Position numbers and translations under genes: made by a program. Below are positions 45,878-53,283 of a stretch of 64,000 nucleotides of DNA, one piece after another. The stretch lies in assembly GCF_002902365.1 (NCBI RefSeq), contig NZ_PPQC01000036.1, positions 62,001-126,000 on the forward strand, given 5' to 3'. The notes below the pieces were generated by a model that ran no database searches, was not told where the DNA came from, and worked only from the letters and a program-made list of their open reading frames with translations. Positions within the stretch are counted from its first letter, which is position 1. Each line of letters begins with the position of its first letter. Source of the stretch: Staphylococcus cohnii subsp. cohnii (lineage in GTDB: Bacteria > Bacillota > Bacilli > Staphylococcales > Staphylococcaceae).

Positions 45878-45910
45878 AGAAGACACACAGGTAATCACCC
45901 CTGCGTGCCT
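45878..45910 (-). terminator. Hairpin in the late leader, terminator-like
   Basis: On the minus strand GGCACGCAGG pairs with CCTGTGTGTC (two wobbles) around GGTGATTA, followed by a weak TTCTTTG. It lies between the candidate late promoter and the HNH gene. A second leader stem, AACACTAC/GTAGTGTT, spans about 45808-45861. With no T-rich tail this may be a regulatory structure and not a true terminator. Confidence 0.5.
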
Positions 45911-45967
45911 CAATATAATATAGTATTGTTATTTATAATAAGTCACTGAAACTTATCGTATATCTAT

Positions 45968-46037
45968 ATTATATACCGTACCTATGTACAGTACATAATA
46001 GTGTGTAATCTGTGCAAAGTGTGCAATATGTGCAGAC
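45968..46037 (-). promoter_or_regulatory. Candidate activator-dependent late promoter with 9-bp repeats
   Basis: On the minus strand, four hexamers (TGCACA three times, then TACACA) occur at exact 9-nt spacing (46002-46034). They are followed by the 15-bp palindrome TATGTACTGTACATA (45983-45997) at the -35 position, then TATAAT at 45968-45973. The lack of a -35 consensus and the location just after the RinA-like gene fit RinA-type activation of the HNH-terminase-head-tail operon. Confidence 0.65.
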
Positions 46038-46433
46038 TTATTGGTGCTTCATGTATGTGTCTACTATCTTATCTATACGACTATATATACTTCTTCTACT
46101 AATACTTAGTAGTCTTTCTATAGTCTTGATAGTTTCTCCTTGTTTAAGTAATTGTAATATGTGGTAGTTCTTATCATTAGTGATATAACACTCTAGCTTA
46201 TCTACAAAGCCTATCTCTTCTATAAGCTTCTGTGAGTGTCTCTTGTCCTTATCATTGCGTATCACTCTAACTAACACCTTATCTCCTGTCTGTCCTTGAC
46301 CTTTCGGCATTGCCGCCTCTATACCATACTGCCCTGTTGAGGTACTGTCATACTCGTACACCTTATGTTCTAGCAAGTTAACACGCCAATGATAGCCTGT
46401 AATTAATTGTCTTACCTCTGATTCACTGTACAT
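46038..46433 (-). CDS. RinA/ArpU-like late transcription activator
   Basis: This 131-residue protein ends in a sigma-region-4-like helix-turn-helix (LQLLKQGETIKTIERLLSIS, SRRSIYSRIDKIV). It lies last in the early operon just before the terminase module, exactly where RinA-type activators sit in staphylococcal phages, with rinB two genes upstream. It should bind at the late promoter directly downstream. Sequence similarity to classical RinA is modest, so the subfamily is inferred from context. Confidence 0.78.
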   Translation of the reverse strand: MYSESEVRQLITGYHWRVNLLEHKVYEYDSTSTGQYGIEAAMPKGQGQTGDKVLVRVIRNDKDKRHSQKLIEEIGFVDKLECYITNDKNYHILQLLKQGETIKTIERLLSISRRSIYSRIDKIVDTYMKHQ

Positions 46434-46446
46434 CTAATACCTCCAG

Positions 46447-46674
46447 TTATTTAATACGTTTATCCCATGCATCTTTTATCTCTCTGATCTGTTCGTCAGT
46501 GAGTTCATCTTCCTTCAACCTCAACGCCACATCACCATGATCATTGAATATAATATCTAGCAAGTACGCAACCTCATATTCCAGTGCATCTATCTTAGTA
46601 TCTTTAACTGAATTGTATATAAGAGAAATGACTGCGATTACGCCTAGAAGAATAGTTGATATAATCCAGAACAT
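46447..46674 (-). CDS. DUF1514-like small membrane protein
   Basis: This 75-residue protein has an N-terminal membrane helix (MFWIISTILLGVIAVISLIY), then KIDALEYEVAYLLDIIF as in DUF1514 proteins of staphylococcal phages. Its ATG overlaps the rinB stop (TAATG). The rinB - DUF1514 - rinA order is typical. Function unknown. Confidence 0.78.
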   Translation of the reverse strand: MFWIISTILLGVIAVISLIYNSVKDTKIDALEYEVAYLLDIIFNDHGDVALRLKEDELTDEQIREIKDAWDKRIK

Positions 46675-46808
46675 TAGTCGCTCACCTCATAGTCCTTAGG
46701 ATACTGATCCACCATGTCATTAGCTTGCATGCGTACTATAATTTCATTCGTAACGTATTTGCTTAATTCATACAAGGTAGTGATTAGTAGTGTTTTAAGT
46801 ATTTTCAT
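46674..46808 (-). CDS. rinB: RinB-like transcriptional activator
   Basis: This 44-residue protein, MKILKTLLITTLYELSKYVT followed by NEIIVRMQANDMVD, shares the LYELxKYVT...ANDxV pattern of RinB, described as an activator of integrase expression in S. aureus phage phi11. It overlaps the DUF1514-like gene by one nucleotide. The start ATG is at 46808. Confidence 0.8.
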   Translation of the reverse strand: MKILKTLLITTLYELSKYVTNEIIVRMQANDMVDQYPKDYEVSD

Positions 46809-46809
46809 T

Positions 46810-47043
46810 TCATCGACTCCCCAATCCTAATATGTCCGTTCTAATTTTCTTAACTTCTAAGTTATATTTTTCTGCAAAATTCAATGCGTCATCATAATCT
46901 TCATACAATCTAACCTTAGTAATATCTGTTGTAGTTTCTATAGTTTTCTCGATGACTTCCCAGTCAGCATAAAAACTCACAACTGAACCGGTAGCCATTT
47001 GATTATTGCGTGTAACAACATAATAGTATTTACCTATTTCCAT
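46810..47043 (-). CDS. Small phage protein, unknown function
   Basis: This 77-residue protein (MEIGKYYYVVTRNNQMATGS) has an alpha/beta composition and no recognised domain. I start it at the ATG at 47043, one nucleotide after the upstream stop. A GTG three codons earlier is closer to AAAGGA. It ends directly beside rinB, in the early operon. Confidence 0.7.
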   Translation of the reverse strand: MEIGKYYYVVTRNNQMATGSVVSFYADWEVIEKTIETTTDITKVRLYEDYDDALNFAEKYNLEVKKIRTDILGLGSR

Positions 47044-47044
47044 C

Positions 47045-47275
47045 TCACTCACTGTCCTTTCTATACATACCAGCTTTTAACGCTCTACTAATAGGACCGT
47101 TATTAAAACTAGATGGTACTACTTCCAATAATCCTTTAGGTTTCCTTACCTTCTCTTTCGCATCTTCCTTATTCTCTGCGTCCACTACAATGAATTCTTC
47201 ATTCTCCTTAGCTCTGGTTACATCAAAGAACACTTCACCTGTTGTGTGGGTTGTTTTGCGTACTAGGAATTGCAT
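47045..47275 (-). CDS. DUF1381-like phage protein
   Basis: This 76-residue protein begins MQFLVRKTTHTTGEVFFDVT and resembles DUF1381 proteins found beside dut and rinB in staphylococcal phages. An AAGGAG site is 8 nt before the ATG. Function unknown. Confidence 0.75.
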   Translation of the reverse strand: MQFLVRKTTHTTGEVFFDVTRAKENEEFIVVDAENKEDAKEKVRKPKGLLEVVPSSFNNGPISRALKAGMYRKDSE

Positions 47276-47322
47276 GTCGTCACTCCTTGCCTAATATTAT
47301 TCGTACACGTTCAACGATATCT

Positions 47323-47745
47323 TTAGTATCCTGTTGATCCGTATCCGCCTCTGTCTGATTCTTCTTCGAATTTTTCCACATTTTCTACCTCCATATAACT
47401 CACTGGCGCAACAACTAGCTGCGCTAATCGTTCACCTTTTTGAACTATAATAGGTTTATCGCCTATATTATCTGTAATAATTCCAACTTCCTTATGGTAT
47501 GTGTAATCTATAGTTCCTAATGCAACACGTAATTTAGTTTTTAATGACTTTCCTGAACGTGGTCTTACTTGTCCTTCGTATCCGTAAGGTAATTTTATAG
47601 CTATATCTGTTTTAACTAACTTAGTAGTGTGTGGTGGAATGTTTACTGTTTCCGATACATATAAATCCAATCCACTATCACTAGGGTTTGCTCTTTTTGG
47701 TTTAGTTGCGTTGTCGCTTAATAGTTTGATTTGTAGTTTAGTCAT
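47323..47745 (-). CDS. dut: Trimeric dUTPase
   Basis: This 140-residue protein has the five trimeric dUTPase motifs: SGLDLYVSE, RPRSGKSL, GTIDYTYHKEVG (a variant of GxIDxxYxGE), KGERLAQLV and the C-terminal RGGYGSTGY loop. It keeps dUTP out of phage DNA. In S. aureus, phage dUTPases can also act as derepressors of pathogenicity islands, but that cannot be inferred here. It overlaps the preceding gene by 4 nt. Confidence 0.94.
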   Translation of the reverse strand: MTKLQIKLLSDNATKPKRANPSDSGLDLYVSETVNIPPHTTKLVKTDIAIKLPYGYEGQVRPRSGKSLKTKLRVALGTIDYTYHKEVGIITDNIGDKPIIVQKGERLAQLVVAPVSYMEVENVEKFEEESDRGGYGSTGY

Positions 47746-47990
47746 TTTGTTTGTCCTCCAATAATCTCTTCTATTTCTTCACACATTAATCTTTCACCAA
47801 AATCATATTCGTCAGTATGTTTCTGTTCTTTTAATCTTTCGGTAGTGAAATTTTTTACTTCATCTAAAGTTTTAGCTTTGCGATAGACTTCTTCAAGTTC
47901 TTTAATTCGTTCGTTTAATTCATCCATTGAAGTTTCATTATCTACTGTAAAAACTATTTGCTTATTGCTTTCCTCATACTCATACGCCAT
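47742..47990 (-). CDS. DUF1024-like phage protein
   Basis: This 82-residue acidic helical protein (MDELNERIKELEEVYRKAKT) resembles DUF1024 proteins of staphylococcal phages, which also lie just upstream of dut. The GGGGG-like ribosome site and 4-nt overlap with dut fit operon membership. No function known. Confidence 0.68.
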   Translation of the reverse strand: MAYEYEESNKQIVFTVDNETSMDELNERIKELEEVYRKAKTLDEVKNFTTERLKEQKHTDEYDFGERLMCEEIEEIIGGQTK

Positions 47991-48266
47991 CTACTTAACC
48001 CCCAACTTATCTAACTTACTTCGATATTCTCTATACATTGAACTGCCTTGATGCAGTGATAATTTATAATCTATGAGCTTTCTAAACTGTTTCAGTAATG
48101 CAAGTTGTTCGGCGTTCTCTCGTTCCAATCGTTTATTATTCGCACGCAAGACGATTAAATCATCTACACAGTGTTGATACGCTTGTTTGTATTGGTCATG
48201 TTGCTTTTTCACTTTCTTCAACCTTGCATCCATAACACTTACATGAAGTTTCGTTTCTGAATTCAT
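47991..48266 (-). CDS. Phage coiled-coil protein, unknown function
   Basis: This 91-residue protein (MNSETKLHVSVMDARLKKVK) is predicted to be mostly helical with a coiled coil over residues 10-60. The ATG at 48266 is 8 nt from AAAGGAG, better than the upstream GTG. It sits in the closely packed early operon. No family recognised. Confidence 0.68.
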   Translation of the reverse strand: MNSETKLHVSVMDARLKKVKKQHDQYKQAYQHCVDDLIVLRANNKRLERENAEQLALLKQFRKLIDYKLSLHQGSSMYREYRSKLDKLGVK

Positions 48267-48268
48267 AA

Positions 48269-48469
48269 TTAACACTCCTTTATCCCATTTAAAACTTTCC
48301 TGTTATGTTTCTTGTCCTCTGGTAACACTGCCATGACAATGCTACGTGTATTGAGAGAGTATAAGAATCCTTTAACTCCCCAATATCTTAGTAGCTTTGT
48401 CATTTCGACAGTGTTTCTGCCTTTAGTATCAATTTTGTACTTAACTTTGATAGTTTCTGATAGCATCAT
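48269..48469 (-). CDS. Small phage protein, unknown function
   Basis: This 66-residue basic protein (VKYKIDTKGRNTVEMTKLLR) has no recognised domain. It starts with two adjacent ATG codons that overlap the previous stop by 4 nt. No clear ribosome site is near, so translation probably depends on coupling. Confidence 0.62.
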   Translation of the reverse strand: MMLSETIKVKYKIDTKGRNTVEMTKLLRYWGVKGFLYSLNTRSIVMAVLPEDKKHNRKVLNGIKEC

Positions 48470-48771
48470 GATAATTTATATTTCTCCATTACTATGTCGT
48501 ACTTCTCAACAAACTTATATCTGTCTTGGTGTAACTTCTCACTCCACTGTGTATATTCGTCCATTGCTTTAAGTTGTTCAATTAATCCTTTTATTTCTCT
48601 CTGCGTCTGTTCAGCGGCAGCCACTGCTTTCCAGTATCTACTTGTACCAACTTCTGCCTCATAACTTGTGTTACTATATTTCAAGAATTGTTTATATGTT
48701 CTATCAGCTCTTTGAAATAATGATTTAACAATCAAGTCAGAATTTTTTAGTAGTATGTCGTTAGGTGTCAT
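48466..48771 (-). CDS. Phage protein, unknown function
   Basis: This 101-residue helical protein (LLKNSDLIVKSLFQRADRTY) has no recognised motif. It begins 1 nt after the stop of the DUF3310 gene and overlaps the next small gene by 4 nt. The ribosome site is weak. Confidence 0.65.
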   Translation of the reverse strand: MTPNDILLKNSDLIVKSLFQRADRTYKQFLKYSNTSYEAEVGTSRYWKAVAAAEQTQREIKGLIEQLKAMDEYTQWSEKLHQDRYKFVEKYDIVMEKYKLS

Positions 48772-49254
48772 TTACTTCACATCCCAATTCTCAAACGCAC
48801 GTTCTATTGACCATTTAGCTTTAGCAACATCTTCTTTACCATTCTTATGCGGCGCCCTGCTAATATATTTGATAGCATTGCCAATGTGATAAGCTACGTT
48901 TGGATTGTAATGTTTGGTAACCTGGTCGATGAAGTCCACAACTTCTATATCACCAAAGTTATAATGTGAAGGACTGTTGACGTTATCCTTACGCTTACGT
49001 TGTTGTACGTCGTTGGATTGTTTATCCAATCCCATACGCTTCGTCTTATTTTCTATCTCTTTCGCCCACAACTCAAAATCGTTGAAGTCTGTGATTTCAT
49101 ATCTGTGTTTAGCTAGCGATTCGATAATTGCATAGTTTCCTTTACCGTCAATCTCAACCACTTTACCTATCACACGCATGCCACTGCTATAATTACCTGC
49201 ACCTAAGTCATTCACAACAACGTATTTACCTATTTTTAAATCACTGATTTTCAT
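48772..49254 (-). CDS. DUF3310 phage protein with N-terminal SaV-like segment
   Basis: This 160-residue protein has two parts. The N-terminal 65 residues (MKISDLKIGKYVVVNDLGAG) look like a small beta-barrel, KOW/SH3-like. The C-terminal DUF3310 domain has SPSHYNFGDIEVVDFIDQV and GNAIKYISRAPHKNGKEDVA. DUF3310 proteins are widespread in phage replication regions, with a proposed nucleotide-related role but no proven activity. It abuts the gene above. Confidence 0.82.
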   Translation of the reverse strand: MKISDLKIGKYVVVNDLGAGNYSSGMRVIGKVVEIDGKGNYAIIESLAKHRYEITDFNDFELWAKEIENKTKRMGLDKQSNDVQQRKRKDNVNSPSHYNFGDIEVVDFIDQVTKHYNPNVAYHIGNAIKYISRAPHKNGKEDVAKAKWSIERAFENWDVK

Positions 49255-49473
49255 CTAACGCACCGCCTCTGCTTTTATTTCTTTGATACTCACTTTCTCT
49301 GCTACAATTTGGTTTGGTCCAGCTTCTCTTTTTGTTAGAGAACTTGCCATTCGAGCAAATGTACCTTCTGTAATATTCATCTTCGCTTGTATTTCTTGTC
49401 TAGTACCGGCACAAATCACTTCATCCCCTTTATATACAACATATTCGTATGCATGTGATCGTCCTTTTGCCAT
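49255..49473 (-). CDS. Small phage protein with possible HTH
   Basis: This 72-residue protein (YVVYKGDEVICAGTRQEIQA, then KMNITEGTFARMASS) resembles small staphylococcal phage proteins in which a YKGDE beta hairpin precedes a helix-turn-helix-like segment. The ATG at 49473 is spaced from GAGGTGG by 5 nt. DNA binding is a guess from the HTH-like pattern. Confidence 0.65.
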   Translation of the reverse strand: MAKGRSHAYEYVVYKGDEVICAGTRQEIQAKMNITEGTFARMASSLTKREAGPNQIVAEKVSIKEIKAEAVR

Positions 49474-49484
49474 TCTGTCCACCT

Positions 49485-49886
49485 CTAAACTAATTGTTGA
49501 TTGCCATATTTATCTTTTTTAAGTTTTGCTACTAAATTATTTTTAGATAATTCCTGAAACCACTTACTGCTACATTTCGCATCGTCAATCATCTGTAAGC
49601 GTTCCTGTTCCTTACGTTGCTTTTCTTCCGCTAATGCTTGCTTGCGTTCTTCACGTTCTCTGTCCTCACGCTTTAATCTAGCTAACCCTTGTTGAGCATC
49701 ATAATCTCTAACGTATTTACGAAAATGTCTTATACCTTTTTCCATATGTTTTTTGATTGTTCCATTACTTATGCCCAATCTCGTTGCCTCTTTGTAATCT
49801 TCGACTGGTATTAAGATTGCTTTATCCCAGTTTTGCAGTGCATAACACACTTCGCCATTCTTATCTTTCACACGTTGAAACCTCAT
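49485..49886 (-). CDS. Phage protein, HTH-like N-terminus and charged coiled coil
   Basis: This 133-residue protein has a compact N-terminal region (DYKEATRLGISNGTIKKHME) suggesting an HTH, then an extremely Arg/Glu/Lys-rich helix over residues 66-100. Function unknown. It lies between rusA-linked genes and the small HTH-like gene. Confidence 0.66.
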   Translation of the reverse strand: MRFQRVKDKNGEVCYALQNWDKAILIPVEDYKEATRLGISNGTIKKHMEKGIRHFRKYVRDYDAQQGLARLKREDREREERKQALAEEKQRKEQERLQMIDDAKCSSKWFQELSKNNLVAKLKKDKYGNQQLV

Positions 49887-49887
49887 C

Positions 49888-50085
49888 TCAATAACCCCTA
49901 TCTATAATTTTTACGTCGATTATATCCCTAAATAAATTTTCATCTGTGTAATCATCTAAATTTGTAATCATGTGATTCGATATTCTATGTTCTACATCGT
50001 TATCTGGTTCACCATTTTTAGCAGGAAATGTATATTGTCTTTCATACTCTATCGTGTATTTAATCTTTAACGTTTCTTCATTCAT
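49888..50085 (-). CDS. Small phage protein, unknown function
   Basis: This 65-residue protein (YTIEYERQYTFPAKNGEPDN) has a beta-rich pattern and an acidic pI. AAGGTGA precedes its ATG, and it overlaps the rusA stop by 8 nt. No domain recognised. Confidence 0.66.
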   Translation of the reverse strand: MNEETLKIKYTIEYERQYTFPAKNGEPDNDVEHRISNHMITNLDDYTDENLFRDIIDVKIIDRGY

Positions 50086-50491
50086 TTAGATCACCTTCTA
50101 CTTTTTCAATGTGAATAATCACTCTCGGCTCAAAGGAATAAGTTTTTATACCTCTTGCATCAGCAACGATATTGTCATCAGCCCATAAGTGATTATTACC
50201 AGCATCAAGTATTGTCTTAATCAAATTATCTACATCTGGTTTGGTTATTTTATATTTACCTGCCATTGATTGTTGTTTTTTCTTACTCCAACTTTTTAAC
50301 ATTGGAAAGTGAAACTCTATGAGTATTATCAGTGGCCCATCTAGCAGAAGTTTCGGCATTTGTTTTTGTAACTCTTTCTTATGCTTCATATAATCGCTAG
50401 ACATGTATGTTTGTACAAATTTTCCTGCATTTCTAAATCTCGGTCTAGGTGATGCCATAGGAGCATCTACCGTAAGCTCTATGCGTTTCAT
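50078..50491 (-). CDS. rusA: RusA-family Holliday junction resolvase
   Basis: This 137-residue protein has the RusA catalytic acidic residues in KPDVDNLIKTILDA and LWADDNIVADARG, and the basic N-terminal segment APMASPRPRFR. It resolves four-way junctions formed during phage recombination and replication, working with the ERF and SSB proteins encoded upstream. The family-typical length is about 120-140 residues. Confidence 0.93.
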   Translation of the reverse strand: MKRIELTVDAPMASPRPRFRNAGKFVQTYMSSDYMKHKKELQKQMPKLLLDGPLIILIEFHFPMLKSWSKKKQQSMAGKYKITKPDVDNLIKTILDAGNNHLWADDNIVADARGIKTYSFEPRVIIHIEKVEGDLNE

Positions 50492-50501
50492 TTATTCACT
50501 C

Positions 50502-50738
50502 CTAGAGGTCAAATATATTCATTTGGCTGCCAAGCTCATGCTCGTAGTACAGATTGTGTACTCCCTTAAAACTCATCAGCTCATCATCAGTCATATTTTT
50601 TTCTGTACCTGCAAAGTAAGCACCAGTTAAATTTCCTACGTTATTCACGTTAGGAGCTAATGGAATAACTGAAATTACTTTTTCATTATTCTCTCGGTAC
50701 AAATAAAATTTATTTTTATAACCATCAACTAATCCCAT
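50502..50738 (-). CDS. Phage protein, unknown function
   Basis: This 78-residue protein starts MGLVDGYKNKFYLYRENNEK. The ATG at 50738 lies inside the end of the preceding gene (10-nt overlap). No domain recognised. The C-terminus ends QMNIFDL, which resembles a beta-clamp-binding peptide (QxxxFDL/QLxLF type); this is a speculative reading. Confidence 0.62.
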   Translation of the reverse strand: MGLVDGYKNKFYLYRENNEKVISVIPLAPNVNNVGNLTGAYFAGTEKNMTDDELMSFKGVHNLYYEHELGSQMNIFDL

Positions 50739-50935
50739 CTGTCTGACCACTCCATATCTTCAAAAATAATGTCCTTCTTTTCTTCGTACACATCAAATGG
50801 CGTTATTCGCCCACTCACAAGCAATCTTTCAGTTGCCCAACCTAACTCAAGCAAATTGCGTTGGATGAGCGTATCGCCCTTGTATGTCGTTCTGAATAGG
50901 TGTCCTAGTAGTTGTTTAAATTGATTTATACTCAT
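50729..50935 (-). CDS. Small phage protein after DnaB, unknown function
   Basis: This 68-residue protein (LLGHLFRTTYKGDTLIQRNL) has no recognised domain. AGAGGTTTTTT precedes the ATG, and it overlaps the dnaB-like stop by 4 nt, consistent with coupling to the helicase. Confidence 0.66.
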   Translation of the reverse strand: MSINQFKQLLGHLFRTTYKGDTLIQRNLLELGWATERLLVSGRITPFDVYEEKKDIIFEDMEWSDRWD

Positions 50936-52167
50936 GTAAAAAACCTCTGCGTTGCTTTATAGTAATCAAACTCAATCACACCAGTTTCACCGTCTTTATT
51001 TTTTGCAATGTTACATTCAAGAATAGATTTATCTGTATCTTCGGCATCTTGGTCATAATAATCATCTCTATATAAAAGCATTGCCAAACTTGCATCTGCT
51101 TCAATACCACCAGACTCTTTCATATCCGATAACATTGGGCGTTTGTCATTACGTGTTTCTACCGCACGACTTAATTGTGAAAGAATGACTATGACAGCAC
51201 CTGTTTCGTTAGCTACAATCTTCAAATCTCGAGATAATTTTTCTACTGCCACACGTCTATCTGCGTTGGTATCTGTACTCATTAACTGCAGGTAATCTAT
51301 AAAAATAATTTGTGGTTTATCTGATGATTTCATTGCTTGTGATCTAACATCTTGAATAGTAGTTGAGCTTTCTTCACTGATATTGATACCTAGCTTCAGT
51401 ATTTTATCCATAGCGCTAGTTAACTGTGTTAATTCCTCTGGTGTTAGGTCTTTGATTCCCATTATTTTCTTTAATGGAATGCCTGTAATCGTAGCTAATA
51501 GTCTTTGTAATACGTTTACACCAGTTGTTTCTATACTGAAGAATGATGTTTCATATCCTTGTTTGGCAATATTCCATAGCATATTAAGGGCGAAACCAGT
51601 CTTACCTATACTAGGTCGTGCTGCGATTACAACTAACTGACTAGGTTCAAATCCACCTATTTTATGGTCCATCAATGGAAACTTCGTTTTGATTGTTCGT
51701 GACGGTTCATCACTGTACAGCAACTCCACATAATCATTTACAAATTTTTGCGTTCCGTTCTCTTGTTTAGTAGTAATATTTGTTAGGTCTTTCAACTCAT
51801 CTAGCATCGCATTTAGATTTTCATTAGTTGCATTCGCTTTAAAGTTATTTGTAATTTGTTGAGCTTTTATAATCTGATAGTTCTTTAATAAATCTTGCTG
51901 GTATCGTTCAAAGAAGCCATAACCTATAAAGTCTGATTGATATAGTTTACCTATCACATCATTACTTAGGAATGTTTTATCCTTAGCGCTCTTGAGATAT
52001 ATTTCATTTAAATCGATTTTCCCTTGATCTAATATATATTCGAGAAAACTCTTGAAATATTCGTTCTGGAACATATAGGGCTTAACTCTTAATTTCTCAA
52101 GCAAATCTGGTTTTTTTAACAAACTGGCAATGACTGTACTTTCAATCTCATATTGCTCATTCAACAT
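50932..52167 (-). CDS. Replicative DNA helicase, DnaB family
   Basis: This 411-residue protein has an N-terminal DnaB domain (EQYEIESTVIASLLKKPDLL) and a RecA-like ATPase domain with Walker A ARPSIGKTGFALNML, Walker B IIFIDYLQLM and the downstream AVIVILSQLSR. It unwinds the phage origin as a hexamer. The ATG at 52167 follows GAGGTGAT and overlaps the loader gene. It is slightly shorter than chromosomal DnaB (about 450), as usual for phage forms. Confidence 0.94.
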   Translation of the reverse strand: MLNEQYEIESTVIASLLKKPDLLEKLRVKPYMFQNEYFKSFLEYILDQGKIDLNEIYLKSAKDKTFLSNDVIGKLYQSDFIGYGFFERYQQDLLKNYQIIKAQQITNNFKANATNENLNAMLDELKDLTNITTKQENGTQKFVNDYVELLYSDEPSRTIKTKFPLMDHKIGGFEPSQLVVIAARPSIGKTGFALNMLWNIAKQGYETSFFSIETTGVNVLQRLLATITGIPLKKIMGIKDLTPEELTQLTSAMDKILKLGINISEESSTTIQDVRSQAMKSSDKPQIIFIDYLQLMSTDTNADRRVAVEKLSRDLKIVANETGAVIVILSQLSRAVETRNDKRPMLSDMKESGGIEADASLAMLLYRDDYYDQDAEDTDKSILECNIAKNKDGETGVIEFDYYKATQRFFT

Positions 52168-52525
52168 AGTCATCACCTCTGTTGTTATATTCTTGGACCT
52201 TTTGTTTAAAAGCATCTAGCGCTTGTTTCCTGCGTTCCACATACTCGGGATCGTTTTCCATTTTCCATCGATGCGTTTTTGTTTCATCATCCAGTTCATC
52301 TTCTTGCATTAACTTTGGTGATGCCCGCATAATGTTAGGTATTTTAGGAGGATAAACATTACCATCTTTAATATATTTTTTGGCCATTTTCATTGTTGGC
52401 TCATAATCCCCATCTTCAGTTAAGAACTGAATCCATAAATTAAACTTATTCTCGGTTAATTCCATATTGTAGACATTACTTACAACTTCAATAATGTGAA
52501 ATGCTTCTTTTTTAGTCATCGGCAT
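52157..52525 (-). CDS. G39P-like helicase loader/inhibitor
   Basis: This 122-residue protein (MPMTKKEAFHIIEVVSNVYN, NLWIQFLTEDGDYEPTMKMA, YPPKIPNIMR) resembles SPP1 G39P-type loaders that bind and deliver the DnaB-like helicase to the origin-bound initiator. The order initiator - loader - helicase supports this. GGAGGT lies 9 nt before the ATG at 52525. Confidence 0.8.
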   Translation of the reverse strand: MPMTKKEAFHIIEVVSNVYNMELTENKFNLWIQFLTEDGDYEPTMKMAKKYIKDGNVYPPKIPNIMRASPKLMQEDELDDETKTHRWKMENDPEYVERRKQALDAFKQKVQEYNNRGDDYVE

Positions 52526-52530
52526 AATGT

Positions 52531-53283
52531 CTAACCTCCATATATTTCTTGACGTTTCTTCTCTAAGAAATCTTCGGTTTGATCTTTAGACTGCTTACGT
52601 TGTTTAGGTGTAACTTTAGCTGTAGCTTTTTCTACAGTGTCGATGCCTTCCTTATTCCAATTTTTTAATATTGATATTAGGTAAGGTATTCCTTTGTCTT
52701 TTTCTCTACAGTAATCGACAGCTGTCTTTGTTATTTCATATGCATCATTTTTAATTTGGTTTATTTCATAATCTAGGTTTTCTACTTGCAACATATTACT
52801 AACTGGATGTAATTCTTTAGATATATATTCAAATATTTTTGAGGTGTCTATACTATCTGTAGAAGTCTCTGTGTAGTCTATGGTATTGGTTTGCTCATTT
52901 TGAGCATCTCCATTTTCTCTTTTTGATACATTCGTTTGCTCATTTTGAGCAACTCGTTTGCTCACACCCTCTAAAACTTCATAATTTATCGAATACCATT
53001 TTGTTTTATCAAATCCTGCTTTGTTAAAATTACCTGTGAATAATAAATTTTGTTTTTCTAAACTTGATATTGTTCTTCTTATAGTAACGTTGCTCCAAAA
53101 AGGAAATTGCTTTTCCCAATTTTTATAACTGTTATAAATCCATTTCTTATCGTCGTGTGAGTGTTTACTTGCGTTCAACCAATAATGCATTTGTTGTAGT
53201 ATGATTGCTTCGTTTAATCCAATATGTTCTGCTAATTTAGGCAGCACTTGTATTGGATAGTCATCTATTAATAATTTACTCAA
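52531..53283 (-). CDS. Phage replication initiator, winged helix plus DnaD-type C-terminal domain
   Basis: This 250-residue protein has an N-terminal winged-helix region (EAIILQQMHYWLNASKHSHD, NVTIRRTISSLEKQNLLF), a variable linker with the repeated residues AQNEQTN, and a C-terminal DnaD-like helix (AVDYCREKDKGIPYLISILK, NW). Such proteins bind the phage origin and recruit helicase. The linker is encoded by palindromic repeats, suggesting the origin lies inside the gene. It starts with TTG, 10 nt after AAAGGAG, overlapping the previous stop. Confidence 0.85.
   Translation of the reverse strand: MSKLLIDDYPIQVLPKLAEHIGLNEAIILQQMHYWLNASKHSHDDKKWIYNSYKNWEKQFPFWSNVTIRRTISSLEKQNLLFTGNFNKAGFDKTKWYSINYEVLEGVSKRVAQNEQTNVSKRENGDAQNEQTNTIDYTETSTDSIDTSKIFEYISKELHPVSNMLQVENLDYEINQIKNDAYEITKTAVDYCREKDKGIPYLISILKNWNKEGIDTVEKATAKVTPKQRKQSKDQTEDFLEKKRQEIYGG
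52889..52964. repeat. Origin-like palindromic iterons within the initiator gene
   Basis: GTTTGCTCATTTTGAGCA occurs exactly twice (52889-52906 and 52934-52951), with a third partial copy GTTTGCTCA at 52956-52964. Each full copy contains the palindrome TGCTCA TTT TGAGCA. Location in the linker of the replication initiator is typical of phage origins. Confidence 0.68.

Noticed and set aside
47323-47745. The unusual dUTPase motif III (GTIDYTYHKEVG) as evidence of an inactive enzyme
   Set aside because: The catalytic Asp is retained and the other four motifs are intact. Variation in the residues after it is common in staphylococcal phage dUTPases.
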